Of a DNA stretch of 64,000 nucleotides, positions 17,266 to 26,080 are shown piece by piece; positions within the stretch are counted from its first letter, which is position 1; each line of letters starts with the position of its first letter. The position numbers were made by a program, and so were the translations under genes. Source of the stretch: JAXMCK01 sp046349395. Lineage in GTDB: Bacteria; Pseudomonadota; Alphaproteobacteria; Geminicoccales; Geminicoccaceae. The notes beneath the pieces were generated by a model that had not been told where the DNA came from, did no database searches, and worked only from the letters and a program-made list of their open reading frames with translations. Where the stretch lies: assembly GCA_046349395.1 (NCBI GenBank), contig JAXMCK010000005.1, positions 62,001 to 126,000 of the forward strand, in the 5' to 3' direction.

Positions 17266-18652
17266 TGTCGACGATCGGGTCGGCGAGGCTCGGGTGACGT
17301 AGCACCTCGAGGAACTCGGCGTGCTCGGGATGCAGCGGCGAGGCGACGTTCTGCGCCTCGTACTCGCGAGCGGTGAACGACCCCCAGTTGCGGATCAGCT
17401 GGAAATGCATCTGGTCGCAGCCGAAGACGCGCGCCAGCTCGATCGCCGCCGGCATCTCGCGGAAGTTCGCGGCCTGTACCACGAAGTCGAGCCGCAGGCG
17501 GTCGATCCGCCCGGCGGCACGTAGTCCGGCCAGGAAGCTCAGATTGCGCAGCAGCCGATCGAACGTGCCGCCCCGCCGCAGGACGGCATAGGTCGACGCA
17601 TCGGCGGCATCGATCGACACGAAGACGGCCTTGATCCGCCCGTCGAAGTCGAAGCTGTCCCACGCCTCCTCGTCGAACAGCAGGCCGTTGGTCTGCAGGA
17701 TGAAGCGCAGGCGCGGGAACTCCGCGCGGCCGATCCGCTGCATCAGCCAGCGGAAGTGGGCTGAGCCGAAGGGGTCGCCCGAACCCGAGATCCGCACCAG
17801 CCGCGCGTCGCGCAGAAGCGGCAGCACGATCGCCTCGGCCATCGCCCGCAAGCGGTCCACCTCGCTCTTGCGCGCGGTGACGAGTTCGGTCCGGCAGGAC
17901 GGGCAGGAGAGGTTGCAGCTGTGATCGTAGGACAGCGTCAGCCAGCGCGGCCGCCGCTTCATGACGGTGCTGCGCGACGCCACGATCTCGCGGTGCGCCG
18001 GGTCGGCGAGCTGGTCCCGCCGCGGCAGCCGGCGGCCGACGATGTCCTGGCAGTGGAGGCGGCTGCAGTGGCGGAAATCGCCATCCAGGATCGATCGGCG
18101 CACCTCCTGTGCCGTGGGCGAGTTCCAGATCTCGTCGCCACTCTGCCGGTGGACGTTGCCGAACGACTTCGGCAGCCACGCACGGCAGCAGCAGAAGGTC
18201 TCGCCCGTGGTCGAGATCTCCAGCTCCTCGAACGGCCGCGGGCAGAACAGATCCGAGAGATTTTCGCCGGCGACGGCCGAGGGAGCCGACAGCCGTGAGC
18301 GCAGCTCGCGCATGATCTCCTGGGCGTCGAGGTCGTGAGGGTCGAGCGCCAGTGCCCGCTCGCAGGTGCGAAGTGCTTCACCCTCACGACCCAGCTCCAG
18401 TTCCAGGCGCACCAGGACGATCAGCTCCGGCGCGGCGTCCCGCTGCCGTTGTTCGATCCAGTCGACGAAGCGCGACCGCTCGCTGCCGTCCTTGTCCCGC
18501 AGGACCCGGCTGAGTGCCTCGTCGAGATCCTCCATCGGCGTCTCTGCAGTCCGCGAGACGCGCAAGAGATCCAGCGCCTCGCCGTAGCGCGCCAGTCTGC
18601 CACCGACGGTGACCGTACGCACGGGCTGCTCCTCGGCGAGCAGCACCGTCAT
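17207..18652 (-). CDS. Radical SAM protein with N-terminal SPASM-like cysteine domain (copy 2)
   Basis: A 481-residue protein. Residues ~75-110 look like a TPR helix pair. A cysteine-rich SPASM-like domain comes next (Cys about 137, 154-156, 196, 201, with GNV and EIWNSP between them). The radical SAM core follows, with CNLSCPSC (Cys 246, 250, 253) for the 4Fe-4S cluster that cleaves S-adenosylmethionine, and GSGDP. In most SPASM proteins the extra domain is C-terminal. ATG 18652 overlaps the upstream paralogue's stop (ATGA); GTG 18661 is possible. It is the last gene of the sirtuin-led operon and about as long as its neighbour. Substrate unknown. Confidence 0.88.
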   Translation of the reverse strand: MTVLLAEEQPVRTVTVGGRLARYGEALDLLRVSRTAETPMEDLDEALSRVLRDKDGSERSRFVDWIEQRQRDAAPELIVLVRLELELGREGEALRTCERALALDPHDLDAQEIMRELRSRLSAPSAVAGENLSDLFCPRPFEELEISTTGETFCCCRAWLPKSFGNVHRQSGDEIWNSPTAQEVRRSILDGDFRHCSRLHCQDIVGRRLPRRDQLADPAHREIVASRSTVMKRRPRWLTLSYDHSCNLSCPSCRTELVTARKSEVDRLRAMAEAIVLPLLRDARLVRISGSGDPFGSAHFRWLMQRIGRAEFPRLRFILQTNGLLFDEEAWDSFDFDGRIKAVFVSIDAADASTYAVLRRGGTFDRLLRNLSFLAGLRAAGRIDRLRLDFVVQAANFREMPAAIELARVFGCDQMHFQLIRNWGSFTAREYEAQNVASPLHPEHAEFLEVLRHPSLADPIVDITTGRRLWEYARSDLAQAQ

Positions 18653-20106
18653 GCCCACCACGCCCTGGTCGCGGGCACCGGTCCGCGGCGCAGGCTGCTG
18701 AGCTCGCCCAGCGAGACCAGCGGGCGCCCCAGATTGGGATGTTCGAGCACCTCGAGGAACGCCTTGTGGTCGGGGTGGTCGGGGGCACCGATCGCGTGTC
18801 GCATGAACTCCTCGCGGGAGAAGGTGCCCCAGTTGCGGATCAGCTGGAAGTGGACCCGGTCGAACCCGAGCGCCATGCCGATCTCCACAATCGCCGGCAT
18901 CTCGCGGAAGTTCGCCGCTTGGACGACCGTGTCCAGCCGCAGGAAACCGACGCGGTTCTGTTTGCGCAGATCGGCCATGAAGACGAGGTTGTCGAGCAGG
19001 CGGCCGAAGTCGCCACCCCGCCGAAGGCTGGCATAGGTCGCCTCGGTCGCGGCGTCGATCGACACCCAGATGCTCTCGACCTTCCCGTCGAGGCCGATCT
19101 CGTTCCAGGCCCGCTCGTCGAGCAGGAGCCCGTTTGTCTGCAGCTGCAGGCGGAGCCGGGGAAACTCGTTCGGGTCGAGACGCTTCATAAGGTAGCGGAA
19201 ATGGCCGCTGGCGAACGGGTCCCCGCTACCCGTGATCTTGACCTTTCGGGCATCCCGCAGCAGCGGCAGGATCACCGTCTCGGCCAGCGCGTTGAGATCG
19301 TCCTGCTCCGCCTTGCGCGCCAGGATCGGCTGCGTGCGGCAGGAAGGGCAGCTCAGATTGCAGCTCCGGTCCTGCGACATCAGCACCCGGCGCGGCATCC
19401 GGTCGATCGCCGTGAGGCGCTCGTCGATGATCCGCCGGTGCCACGGATCCTTCACCTCGGCGCGTTTCGGCAGCTTCCGCTCGACGATGTAGGGGCAATA
19501 GATGCGGCTGCAGTGGCGAAAATCGCCGTCCAGGATCGAGCGCCTGATCTCCTGGGCCGTGGGCGAGTTCCAGATGGCCTCGGCCGACTGCCGGCGGAAA
19601 TTGCCGATCGGGGCCGGCAGCCAGCTCACACAGCAGGCATAGACGTCCCCACTCTCGTGCAGCTCGAAGGTGTCGAACGGCCGCGAGCAGAAGCGCTGGG
19701 CCAGATCGTCGGCCGGGTCCTCCGTGCCGTGCATCGACCGTGCCGCCCGCCGTAGAAGCTCCTGCACGAAGATGTCGCGCTGGTCGGCCGCCATGGCCGC
19801 CCCGGCGAAGCGCACCGCCTCCTCGAACGCACTATCGTCCAGTGCCGTCAGGGCCGCCAGCACAAGGACGAGCGCCGGCGCGTTGGCCGACGCGCCCAGC
19901 CGGTCGGCGATCCTTCGCCACACCGGTGCATCGCCCGGAAGTCGCGGCTCGATGCGCGCCAGCAGCTCCCGGCAGAACGGCTCCGGCTCGCGTCCCTCCG
20001 CCTGGGCCGTGACCGGATCGCGGATGATACTCTGGTAGGTCCGCGTCTCGCGGCGGAGCAGGCGCAGGAGGACCGGGGCGACGTCCTCCTCGACGGCCGC
20101 GTTCAT
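18649..20106 (-). CDS. Radical SAM protein with N-terminal SPASM-like cysteine domain (copy 1)
   Basis: A 485-residue paralogue of the next gene, sharing long blocks (EIRRSILDGDFRHCSR, SCNLSCPSCRT, VVQAANFREMP, FQLIRNWG). The helical N terminus (1-130) is followed by a SPASM-like Cys set (about 140, 158-159, 199, 204) and a radical SAM core (Cys 249, 253, 256). The helical N-terminal regions differ most, which suggests different partners or substrates. ATG 20106 overlaps the upstream M20 stop (ATGA). Related proteins occur near sugar or peptide modification genes in alphaproteobacteria, but no substrate gene is adjacent here. Confidence 0.88.
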   Translation of the reverse strand: MNAAVEEDVAPVLLRLLRRETRTYQSIIRDPVTAQAEGREPEPFCRELLARIEPRLPGDAPVWRRIADRLGASANAPALVLVLAALTALDDSAFEEAVRFAGAAMAADQRDIFVQELLRRAARSMHGTEDPADDLAQRFCSRPFDTFELHESGDVYACCVSWLPAPIGNFRRQSAEAIWNSPTAQEIRRSILDGDFRHCSRIYCPYIVERKLPKRAEVKDPWHRRIIDERLTAIDRMPRRVLMSQDRSCNLSCPSCRTQPILARKAEQDDLNALAETVILPLLRDARKVKITGSGDPFASGHFRYLMKRLDPNEFPRLRLQLQTNGLLLDERAWNEIGLDGKVESIWVSIDAATEATYASLRRGGDFGRLLDNLVFMADLRKQNRVGFLRLDTVVQAANFREMPAIVEIGMALGFDRVHFQLIRNWGTFSREEFMRHAIGAPDHPDHKAFLEVLEHPNLGRPLVSLGELSSLRRGPVPATRAWWA

Positions 20107-21218
20107 GCGGCCCAGCTCTCCATCAGCTCCCCGTAGAGTGCGGTCGCCGCCTCGACCTTCGCCATCGAGCACCATTCGTCGGTGCGGTGCGCCTGATCGA
20201 ACTCGCCGGGGCCCAGAATGACGGTGGGCACGTCGCCATAGGCGGGTGCCAGGATCGACCCGTCGGTGCAGAACGCGATGGGGCCGGGCTCGCCGTAGCC
20301 GCGCGTCCGCTCGATCACGCCCGTAATCCACGCCCCGCCGGGATCGGTCCAGATCCCGGGCGTCTCGACGATGACGGCGAGCTCGGCACCCTCGCCCAGA
20401 ACGCCGCTCAGATGGCGGCAGAGTCCTGCCGCGGTCTGGCCCGGTATCGTGCGCAGATCGATGCCCAAGGCGGCTTGGTCGGGCACGGAGTTCAGGTTCT
20501 GACCGCCGGCGAGACGCCCGACATTCAGACTTGGCGGTCCCAGATGCTCGTGCCGCACCCCTTCGAAATCGTATGCGGCGGCGCGCAGGGCCGCCCGGCA
20601 CCCCTTCAGGACGGCGTTGTCGCCCAACTCGGGTGCCGAGGCGTGTGCGGTCCGGCCGGTGAAGCTCGCCTCGACCCAGGTGACGCCGCGATGGCCGAGG
20701 CAGGGCCGCAGACCCGTCGGCTCGCCGATCACGAGGGCGCCGACCGAGCCCAGGAGACCGCCTTGGGCGACGATGGCCCGGGCACCGTAACAGCCCCTCT
20801 CCTCGTCGGCGGTCAGCACCAGCTCGATCCCCCGCCGGGGACGACCATGCCGGGCCACGGCACAGACCGCCGCCACCATGGCCGCCACGCCGCTCTTCAT
20901 GTCCGAGGCACCCCGGCCGAAGAGCCGGTCACCGTCAACTTCGCCGGCGAAAGGCTCACGCCGCCAGGCCGCCTCGCCGAGCGGGACGGTGTCCACATGT
21001 CCGGTGAAGCCGATCGCCGGTGCGGACGCATCGGATCCGTCGAGCCGCGCCACGAGGCTGGGGCGACCCGGAGCGCACTCCACCGCTGCCGTCCGCAGCC
21101 CGTGCTCCCCCAGCAGCCGCCCCAGATGGGCGATGCACTGCGCCTCCTGGCCCGGGGGGTTGACCGTGTCGAACCGAAGCAGGTCCCGGGTCAGCGCCAG
21201 GGCGTCGATCGTGCTCAT
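20103..21218 (-). CDS. M20-family deacylase (ArgE/DapE-like)
   Basis: A 371-residue zinc amidohydrolase of the acetylornithine deacetylase / succinyl-diaminopimelate desuccinylase family. The metal ligands and catalytic residues are visible: GHVDTVP, GRGASDMKSG (bridging Asp), TADEERG (catalytic Glu pair), IGEPTG, and a C-terminal His in QAHRTDEW. The dimerisation domain is present (GRTAHASAPELGDNA). The usual argE/dapE partners are absent; it lies between a sirtuin and radical SAM genes with ATGA overlaps on both sides, so its substrate may be an acylated intermediate of that pathway. The longer upstream frame is a shadow of cobB. Confidence 0.92.
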   Translation of the reverse strand: MSTIDALALTRDLLRFDTVNPPGQEAQCIAHLGRLLGEHGLRTAAVECAPGRPSLVARLDGSDASAPAIGFTGHVDTVPLGEAAWRREPFAGEVDGDRLFGRGASDMKSGVAAMVAAVCAVARHGRPRRGIELVLTADEERGCYGARAIVAQGGLLGSVGALVIGEPTGLRPCLGHRGVTWVEASFTGRTAHASAPELGDNAVLKGCRAALRAAAYDFEGVRHEHLGPPSLNVGRLAGGQNLNSVPDQAALGIDLRTIPGQTAAGLCRHLSGVLGEGAELAVIVETPGIWTDPGGAWITGVIERTRGYGEPGPIAFCTDGSILAPAYGDVPTVILGPGEFDQAHRTDEWCSMAKVEAATALYGELMESWAA

Positions 21219-21937
21219 GCCGATGCCAGGGCCAGAAGCTCGTCGACGAGTTGAGGCACCGTCTCGCCTGCGGGTCCGTAGCGGCGGCTCCTGAAGCGCG
21301 AGCCGACGAGCGAGGGCTCCAAGTTCAGCTCCAGCGTGTGCGCACGGCGCGCCAGCTCGACGAAGCCGGCCGCCGGATACACGTGCCCCGACGTGCCGAT
21401 GGCCACGAACAGATCGCAGCGGACCAAGGCCTCCTCGATCTCCTCCATGTACTGCGGCATCTCCCCGAACCAGACGATATCGGGCCGCAGCGAGCCGTGC
21501 CGCCCGCAGGTCGGACAGGCATGGACACCGGTCAGGTCGTCGACCCACCGCGCCGACCGCTCGCAGGCGAGACACCGCGCCCGCAGGAGTTCGCCGTGCA
21601 TGTGCAGGAGGCGCTCCGAGCCGCCCCGCTCGTGCAGGTCGTCGATGTTCTGGGTGATGAGCAGGAACTCGCCGGGCCATTCTCGCTCCAGCCGTGCGAG
21701 TGCGCGGTGCGCCGGGTTCGGCTGCACGTCGGCCTCCTGCAGCCGGCGTCGCCGCATGTCGTAGAAGCGCTGCACCAGCACGGGATCGCGGGCGAACGCC
21801 TCGGGTGTCGCGACGTCCTCGACCCGGTGGCCCTCCCATAGGCCGCCCGCACCGCGGAACGTGGCGAGGCCCGATTCCGCCGAGACGCCCGCACCCGTCA
21901 GGACGACGATCCGCGCGTCAGGGGTGAGTGTGTCCAT
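21215..21937 (-). CDS. cobB: NAD-dependent protein deacylase, sirtuin (CobB type)
   Basis: A 240-residue class III sirtuin that removes lysine acyl groups using NAD+. Motifs: GAGVSAESGLATFRG (NAD binding), TQNIDDLHERGG, the catalytic His in HMHGEL, a zinc site of CLAC and CPTC, and VWFGEMP plus AIGTSGHVYPAAGF. The Tyr-x-x-Arg pair in FYDMRRRR matches CobB/SIRT5-type enzymes that accept succinyl and other acidic acyl groups. First gene of a four-gene ATGA-coupled operon. Confidence 0.95.
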   Translation of the reverse strand: MDTLTPDARIVVLTGAGVSAESGLATFRGAGGLWEGHRVEDVATPEAFARDPVLVQRFYDMRRRRLQEADVQPNPAHRALARLEREWPGEFLLITQNIDDLHERGGSERLLHMHGELLRARCLACERSARWVDDLTGVHACPTCGRHGSLRPDIVWFGEMPQYMEEIEEALVRCDLFVAIGTSGHVYPAAGFVELARRAHTLELNLEPSLVGSRFRSRRYGPAGETVPQLVDELLALASA

Positions 21938-22061
21938 CGAACGAGGTTCGCCCCGAATGAAGGCCGGCCACAGTCTTAGCGCCGGCGGCGCGATCCGCCA
22001 GTCCGCGCGGCGTCGCGTCGCCGAGGCGGGTCGCGACGAAGGAACGGTATTCGGGGGAAAT

Positions 22062-22137
22062 TGGCTCCGGCGGTAGGACTCGAACCTACGACCCGGCGGT
22101 TAACAGCCGCCTGCTCTACCGACTGAGCTACGCCGGA
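22062..22137 (-). tRNA. tRNA-Asn (GTT)
   Basis: A 76-nt cloverleaf on the minus strand. The acceptor stem TCCGGCG pairs with CGCCGGA; the anticodon loop CTGTTAA has GTT at 22102-22104; the T loop is TTCGAGT; the discriminator is G and CCA is encoded. Confidence 0.97.
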
Positions 22138-22211
22138 ACGGAGAGGACGCGCGATGTATCAGCGCCGCACCGAGGTGGCAACCCCCTCCCCGGTGCGGCA
22201 ATGACACGGAC

Positions 22212-23726
22212 TCAGCCGGGCGTCAGGCGCATCTCGATCCGGCGGTTGTGCGCATAGGCCTCGGCGGTATTGCCGGGGTCGCGCGGACGGGTGTCGCCGA
22301 AGCCGGCGGCCACGAGCCGGTTGGCCGGGATGCCGTTCTTGACTAGGGCCTCGACCACGGCGATCGCGCGCTCGGCCGACAGCTCCCAATTGGAGGCGAA
22401 CTTCTTGCCTCCTACCGGAAAGCGGTCGGTGTGGCCGTCGATCCGGATCACCCAGTCGCTGTCGGGCGGCAGCTTCGCGATCAGCGTCTTCAGCACCTTC
22501 GCGAAATCGGCCACCTGCTTCTGCGCCTGCGCGTCGAGGACGGCCGAGGCCGGCCGGAACAGCACCTCGGACGGGAAGACGAACCGGTCCTCCTCGACGA
22601 TCACCCCGGGCTTGCCGCCGACCGACTCCTTGAGGGCGGCGAAGAAGTCGGCCCGCGGCTGTGCCAGATCGTCGACCGCTTCCTGGGTGGAGGCGAGCTG
22701 CGACTTCAGGGCGCTGGCATTGGCCTTCTCGGCCTCGACGGCCTTCGTCAGCTCGTCGAGCTTCGCCGCGGCGGCGGTCGAATCCGTGGCGGCCTTGTCC
22801 CGCGCCGCAGCCGTCTCCGACAGCTCGCTCCGCACGCTCGCCAGCTGTGCCGACAGATTGTCGAAGTCGGTTCTGGCAGCGGCAGCGGCGGCATTCGCCG
22901 CCTCGAGCTGCGTCCGCAGATCGCCCTGCGCACTGGAGCCCGCCGCGATCTTGGCCTCGGCGTCCTTCTGCGCGGCCAGTGCGGCTTCCAGCTGTTTCGC
23001 CGCGTCGCCCTGAGCCGCCGTCATCTCCGACAGCTTCGCTTCCGCCGCAGCCTGGGCGGACTTCGTCTGCTGCAGCTCGGCCTGGGCTTTCGCGAGCTGA
23101 TCCTGCAGGGCCGGCACCTGGGCCGCCAAAGCCTCGGCGTTGGCGACGTCGACGCGGGCCGCCGTGACGACCTTCATCAGCTCGTCGCGCAGCTTGCCCA
23201 CATCGGCGAGCTTCGTCGTGGCCGTCGCCAGATCGGCCTTCGCCTTCTCGAGGTCGGCCTTCATGGCGTCGCGCTCGGCCGCCGCCGCCGTGAGCTGGCC
23301 CTGGAGATCCTTGACCTGTGCTGCGGCACCCGTGGTCGCTGCGGTCAGCTTCGCCCGCAGGTCGTCGGCCGTCTTGGTGGCAGCCGCCACCTTGGCGTCG
23401 GCATCCGCCGTCGCCGCCGCCAGCTGGTTCTGCAACTCCTTGACCTGTGCAGCGGCCCCGGTCGTCGCATCGGTCAGCTTCGCGCGCAGATCGTCCGCGG
23501 TCTTCGTGGCTGCGGCCAGCTTCGCCTCGGCATCGGCCGCGGCGGCCTGCGCCGCCTCCCGCGCCTTGGTCAGCGCGTCCACCTGCTCCTGGAGCGGGTT
23601 CGGCGCCTCCGTGGCCGCCGGAGCGGCTTCCGTCTTGGACTGCTCCTGCGCCCAGACGCCGTGGCCGAGCCACAGGCTGGTCGCGAGGGCACTCGCGCCG
23701 AGGAGGCGCGTTGCCGTGCTGCGCAT
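22212..23726 (-). CDS. OmpA-domain coiled-coil envelope protein
   Basis: A 504-residue secreted protein. A signal peptide ends at GVWAQEQ (about residue 27), then a very long Ala/Lys/Asp-rich coiled coil (about 40-350), and a C-terminal OmpA/MotB peptidoglycan-binding domain (about 390-500) with DGHTDRFP, LSAERA, GFGDTRP and NRRIEM. The coiled coil contains a near-perfect 43-residue tandem repeat whose core is KTADDLRAKLT, followed by AAAQVK. It probably bridges the outer membrane or periplasm to the cell wall. ATG 23726 has a good GGAGG; the upstream extension lacks support. Confidence 0.92.
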   Translation of the reverse strand: MRSTATRLLGASALATSLWLGHGVWAQEQSKTEAAPAATEAPNPLQEQVDALTKAREAAQAAAADAEAKLAAATKTADDLRAKLTDATTGAAAQVKELQNQLAAATADADAKVAAATKTADDLRAKLTAATTGAAAQVKDLQGQLTAAAAERDAMKADLEKAKADLATATTKLADVGKLRDELMKVVTAARVDVANAEALAAQVPALQDQLAKAQAELQQTKSAQAAAEAKLSEMTAAQGDAAKQLEAALAAQKDAEAKIAAGSSAQGDLRTQLEAANAAAAAARTDFDNLSAQLASVRSELSETAAARDKAATDSTAAAAKLDELTKAVEAEKANASALKSQLASTQEAVDDLAQPRADFFAALKESVGGKPGVIVEEDRFVFPSEVLFRPASAVLDAQAQKQVADFAKVLKTLIAKLPPDSDWVIRIDGHTDRFPVGGKKFASNWELSAERAIAVVEALVKNGIPANRLVAAGFGDTRPRDPGNTAEAYAHNRRIEMRLTPG

Positions 23727-23907
23727 CTTGGGTGTCCTCCCGAAAAGGCCGTTTCCCGGCATTGCGGCCGCTGCCAACCGGTCGCGAAATCCATAGCGCG
23801 GCCCGTCGGCTCCCGTCGACGGTCCCGGCACATGGAACGGCGGCGACGCGCAACCCGCAAGCGCCGACGCTCTGGGCGGCCGCGGTGGCGATCGGAAGGA
23901 GACTTAG

Positions 23908-23956
23908 CTGGAGGCCCGGGCCGGAATCGAACCGACGTACAAGGATTTGCAGTCCT
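23908..23956. repeat. attL: duplicated 3' fragment of tRNA-Cys
   Basis: A 49-bp sequence identical to 39053-39101, covering the anticodon region to the CCA end of tRNA-Cys. The 5' half of a tRNA is missing here, so this copy is not a functional gene. It lies in a 394-bp gene-free stretch (23727-24120) that also contains the OmpA-gene promoter side and the integrase control region. Confidence 0.95.
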
Positions 23957-24049
23957 TGCCGAGGGGGCACATTAGCAGAACATGGGTTAAACTGAACAAT
24001 TTCGTAAGACACTGAAACTACGTCAGAAATGTCAGTTTCCTGAACACTC

Positions 24050-24077
24050 TTGAACATACAGGGATTTCGGGTAACGT
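24050..24077 (+). promoter_or_regulatory. Candidate integrase promoter
   Basis: TTGAAC (24050-24055) and TAACGT (24072-24077) are 16 bp apart. The -10 overlaps an inverted copy of the GTTACCC repeat and two direct copies lie just downstream, so a protein binding the repeats would block transcription. TGAACA also recurs at 23993, 24041 and 24051. Inference only. Confidence 0.35.
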
Positions 24078-24108
24078 GGGGTTCTGTTACCCCAGCTGTT
24101 ACCCCAGC
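24069..24108. repeat. GTTACCCC repeats inside the left end
   Basis: One inverted copy (GGGTAAC, 24069-24075) and two direct copies of GTTACCCCAGC (24086-24096 and 24098-24108), 12 bp apart. A matching pair is found near the right end. Candidate arm-type sites for the integrase or operator for a regulator. Confidence 0.6.
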
Positions 24109-24120
24109 GGAGATCCCTGT

Positions 24121-25365
24121 ATGCCGCGCACCCTCACCGCCGAGGCGGTCACGAAGATCAAAGCAGGACCGAGTCGGCGCGAAATCGCCGATTCGGTCGT
24201 GCCCGGGCTCTACCTCGTCATCCAGCCGAGCGGCGCCCGGAGCTTCGCCGTCCGCACCAGGATCAACGGTAAGCCCGCCAAACTTACCCTCGGCCCCGTC
24301 TCGGTGCTGGAGCTAGCAAAGGCCCGCGAACTCGCCCGCAGCAAGCTCGAGGCCGTGCTATCGGGCACCGATCCGCGCGAGGCCGAGAGGCTGGCCCAGG
24401 AGGCAGCCGAGAAGGCGGCGGAGGCCTCCAAAAAGGCCGAAACGACGACAGTGAAGGCCGTGGTCACCGACTGGCTGAAACGCGATCAAGCCGGCAACCG
24501 TGACGTTGCGACCGTGCGCCGCATCATGGATCGCGAAGTGCTGCCGGCGATCGGCGAGATGCAGATCGACGAGGTCCGCAAGCGCGACATCATCGCCCTG
24601 ATCGACAAGGTGGCCGACAAGGCGCCGATTCGGGCGAACCGGGTGCTGGCGCACACCAAACGAATGTTCCGCTGGGCCGCCGCCCGCGATCTGATCGAGC
24701 ACTCGCCGGCCGCGTCGATCGAGAAGCCGAGCCAGGAGCGGCCGCGCGACCGCGTCCTGAGCGACGACGAGCTGATCGCGATCTGGAGGGCGGCCGAGCG
24801 GATCGGCGGGGCCTATGGCCACGGCGTGCAGTTGCTCATGCTGACCGGCGCCCGCATAGCCGAAGTGTTCGAAGCGCGCCGCAGCGAGATCGTCGACGAC
24901 GGCATCCGCTTGCCTCGTGATCGATCGAAGAACGACGAGGCCCGCATCATCTGGCTGTCGCCTCAGGCGAAGGCGGTGATGGAGGCCCTGCCCCACTTCG
25001 CCAATTCCGACTGGTTAGTGACGGCAACCGGCAAGCGCCCCTTCCGGGCCATCGGCACGAGCAAGATCCGGCTCGACGCCGAGATTGCCAACGGCGAAAA
25101 CACCCCGATCCCCGACTGGCGGCATCATGATCTTCGGCGGACGCTCGCCACGAACTTGCAGCGCCTTGGCGAACGGCTCGAGGTCATCGAGCACGTTCTT
25201 GGCCATGTCAGCGGCAGCCGGGCCGGGATCGTCGGCACCTATCAGAAGCACCGCTTCGAGGCCGAGGCGAAGGCCGCCCTAATCCGTTGGGGTGCCCACG
25301 TCGACGGACTTGTGAATGGTGACCCTGGGAACGTTGTCAGGTTGCAGAGGACGGTTGTGGTCTGA
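24121..25365 (+). CDS. Tyrosine-type integrase, P4 family (DUF4102 + catalytic domain)
   Basis: A 414-residue site-specific recombinase that integrates and excises the island at tRNA-Cys. The N-terminal DUF4102 domain (SGARSFAVRTRINGKPAKLTLG) is followed by a helical core-binding domain and the catalytic domain with Arg (TGAR, about 245), HDLRR (His 336, Arg 339), the later His in GHVSG (about 362) and the nucleophile Tyr in GTYQKH (about 374). ATG 24121 has GGAG 9 bp before it; upstream in-frame codons are made by the repeats and are rejected. The next gene overlaps by 1 bp. Confidence 0.96.
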   Translation: MPRTLTAEAVTKIKAGPSRREIADSVVPGLYLVIQPSGARSFAVRTRINGKPAKLTLGPVSVLELAKARELARSKLEAVLSGTDPREAERLAQEAAEKAAEASKKAETTTVKAVVTDWLKRDQAGNRDVATVRRIMDREVLPAIGEMQIDEVRKRDIIALIDKVADKAPIRANRVLAHTKRMFRWAAARDLIEHSPAASIEKPSQERPRDRVLSDDELIAIWRAAERIGGAYGHGVQLLMLTGARIAEVFEARRSEIVDDGIRLPRDRSKNDEARIIWLSPQAKAVMEALPHFANSDWLVTATGKRPFRAIGTSKIRLDAEIANGENTPIPDWRHHDLRRTLATNLQRLGERLEVIEHVLGHVSGSRAGIVGTYQKHRFEAEAKAALIRWGAHVDGLVNGDPGNVVRLQRTVVV

Positions 25366-25982
25366 TGGACGGCCCTCGTGGCTATGCGTTTCGGGCTCCC
25401 GCCTCCTGCGGCACCGATGCGGAGGCGTGGGCGTGGATCGTTGACGATCTTGCCCGCACCTCCGGCATAGCCGACGCCGGTCTACTCGACCGGACGTTGC
25501 GGCAGGCCCTGCACTACGCGGCGATCTACGACGGCGGTGGCGGCATGGTGCGGCAATCCGACGGGCAGCTTGTGGCCGTCGCCCCCGGGGCCATGGCAGA
25601 GGCTCGGCAGATCGCCGATCTGGCCGCGGCACTCGACGCAGCAATCGCGGCCGCAGCACTACCTGTAGGTGGCGTCCCGGCCGCAGCGTTGCGGACAGCC
25701 TTGGCAGGCTACCAGGAACACCTCGCCAGTCTCGACTTCCGGACCAAGGACGGGAGGACGACGAAACGGCCGAAAAGCCGGGCGGGCTTCATCGTCGTGG
25801 CTTTGGCTGCCAATTGGCCGCTGTTGACCGGATCGAAGCCGACGGCGTGGCGGGACGGCAGCAACGACAAGCCGGGTGGCGCCTTCGCCTTGTTCGTCCA
25901 GAAGGTATGCGTTGCCTTCGGTCTGGACGCCCCGTCCGTCGGCACCATCCGCGCCGCAATCGAACACGCGGCATCCAATTAA
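25365..25982 (+). CDS. Island protein of unknown function
   Basis: A 205-residue protein starting at a TGATG overlap with the integrase. It is mostly helical, with an Ala-rich middle (about 75-110), a basic stretch DGRTTKRPKSRAG and a C-terminal helical part. I recognise no domain; genes in this position follow integrases in related alphaproteobacterial islands. Its place hints at a role in excision control or partner regulation, but nothing in the sequence proves that. Confidence 0.65.
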   Translation: MDGPRGYAFRAPASCGTDAEAWAWIVDDLARTSGIADAGLLDRTLRQALHYAAIYDGGGGMVRQSDGQLVAVAPGAMAEARQIADLAAALDAAIAAAALPVGGVPAAALRTALAGYQEHLASLDFRTKDGRTTKRPKSRAGFIVVALAANWPLLTGSKPTAWRDGSNDKPGGAFALFVQKVCVAFGLDAPSVGTIRAAIEHAASN

Positions 25983-26080
25983 TCCGGCCGATCGAGGCAG
26001 ATTTAATGGCCGTTTTCGGCCTGCCGATACTGCGTCAGGTGGGTGGTCGCCCGTGAACAGCGCGGAAAGCGGCTACGCAC

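Noticed and set aside
23908..23956. Second tRNA-Cys gene
   Set aside because: Only the 3' part is present; the D arm and 5' acceptor strand are replaced by unrelated sequence, so it is an att repeat.
24076..24120. Integrase start at 24076
   Set aside because: These codons are made by the GTTACCCC repeats and the candidate promoter -10 overlaps them; ATG 24121 has a proper ribosome site.
26008..26021. Short hairpin GGCCG-TTTT-CGGCC upstream of alpA
   Set aside because: Only a 5-bp stem without a T-run; too weak to call a terminator or operator.
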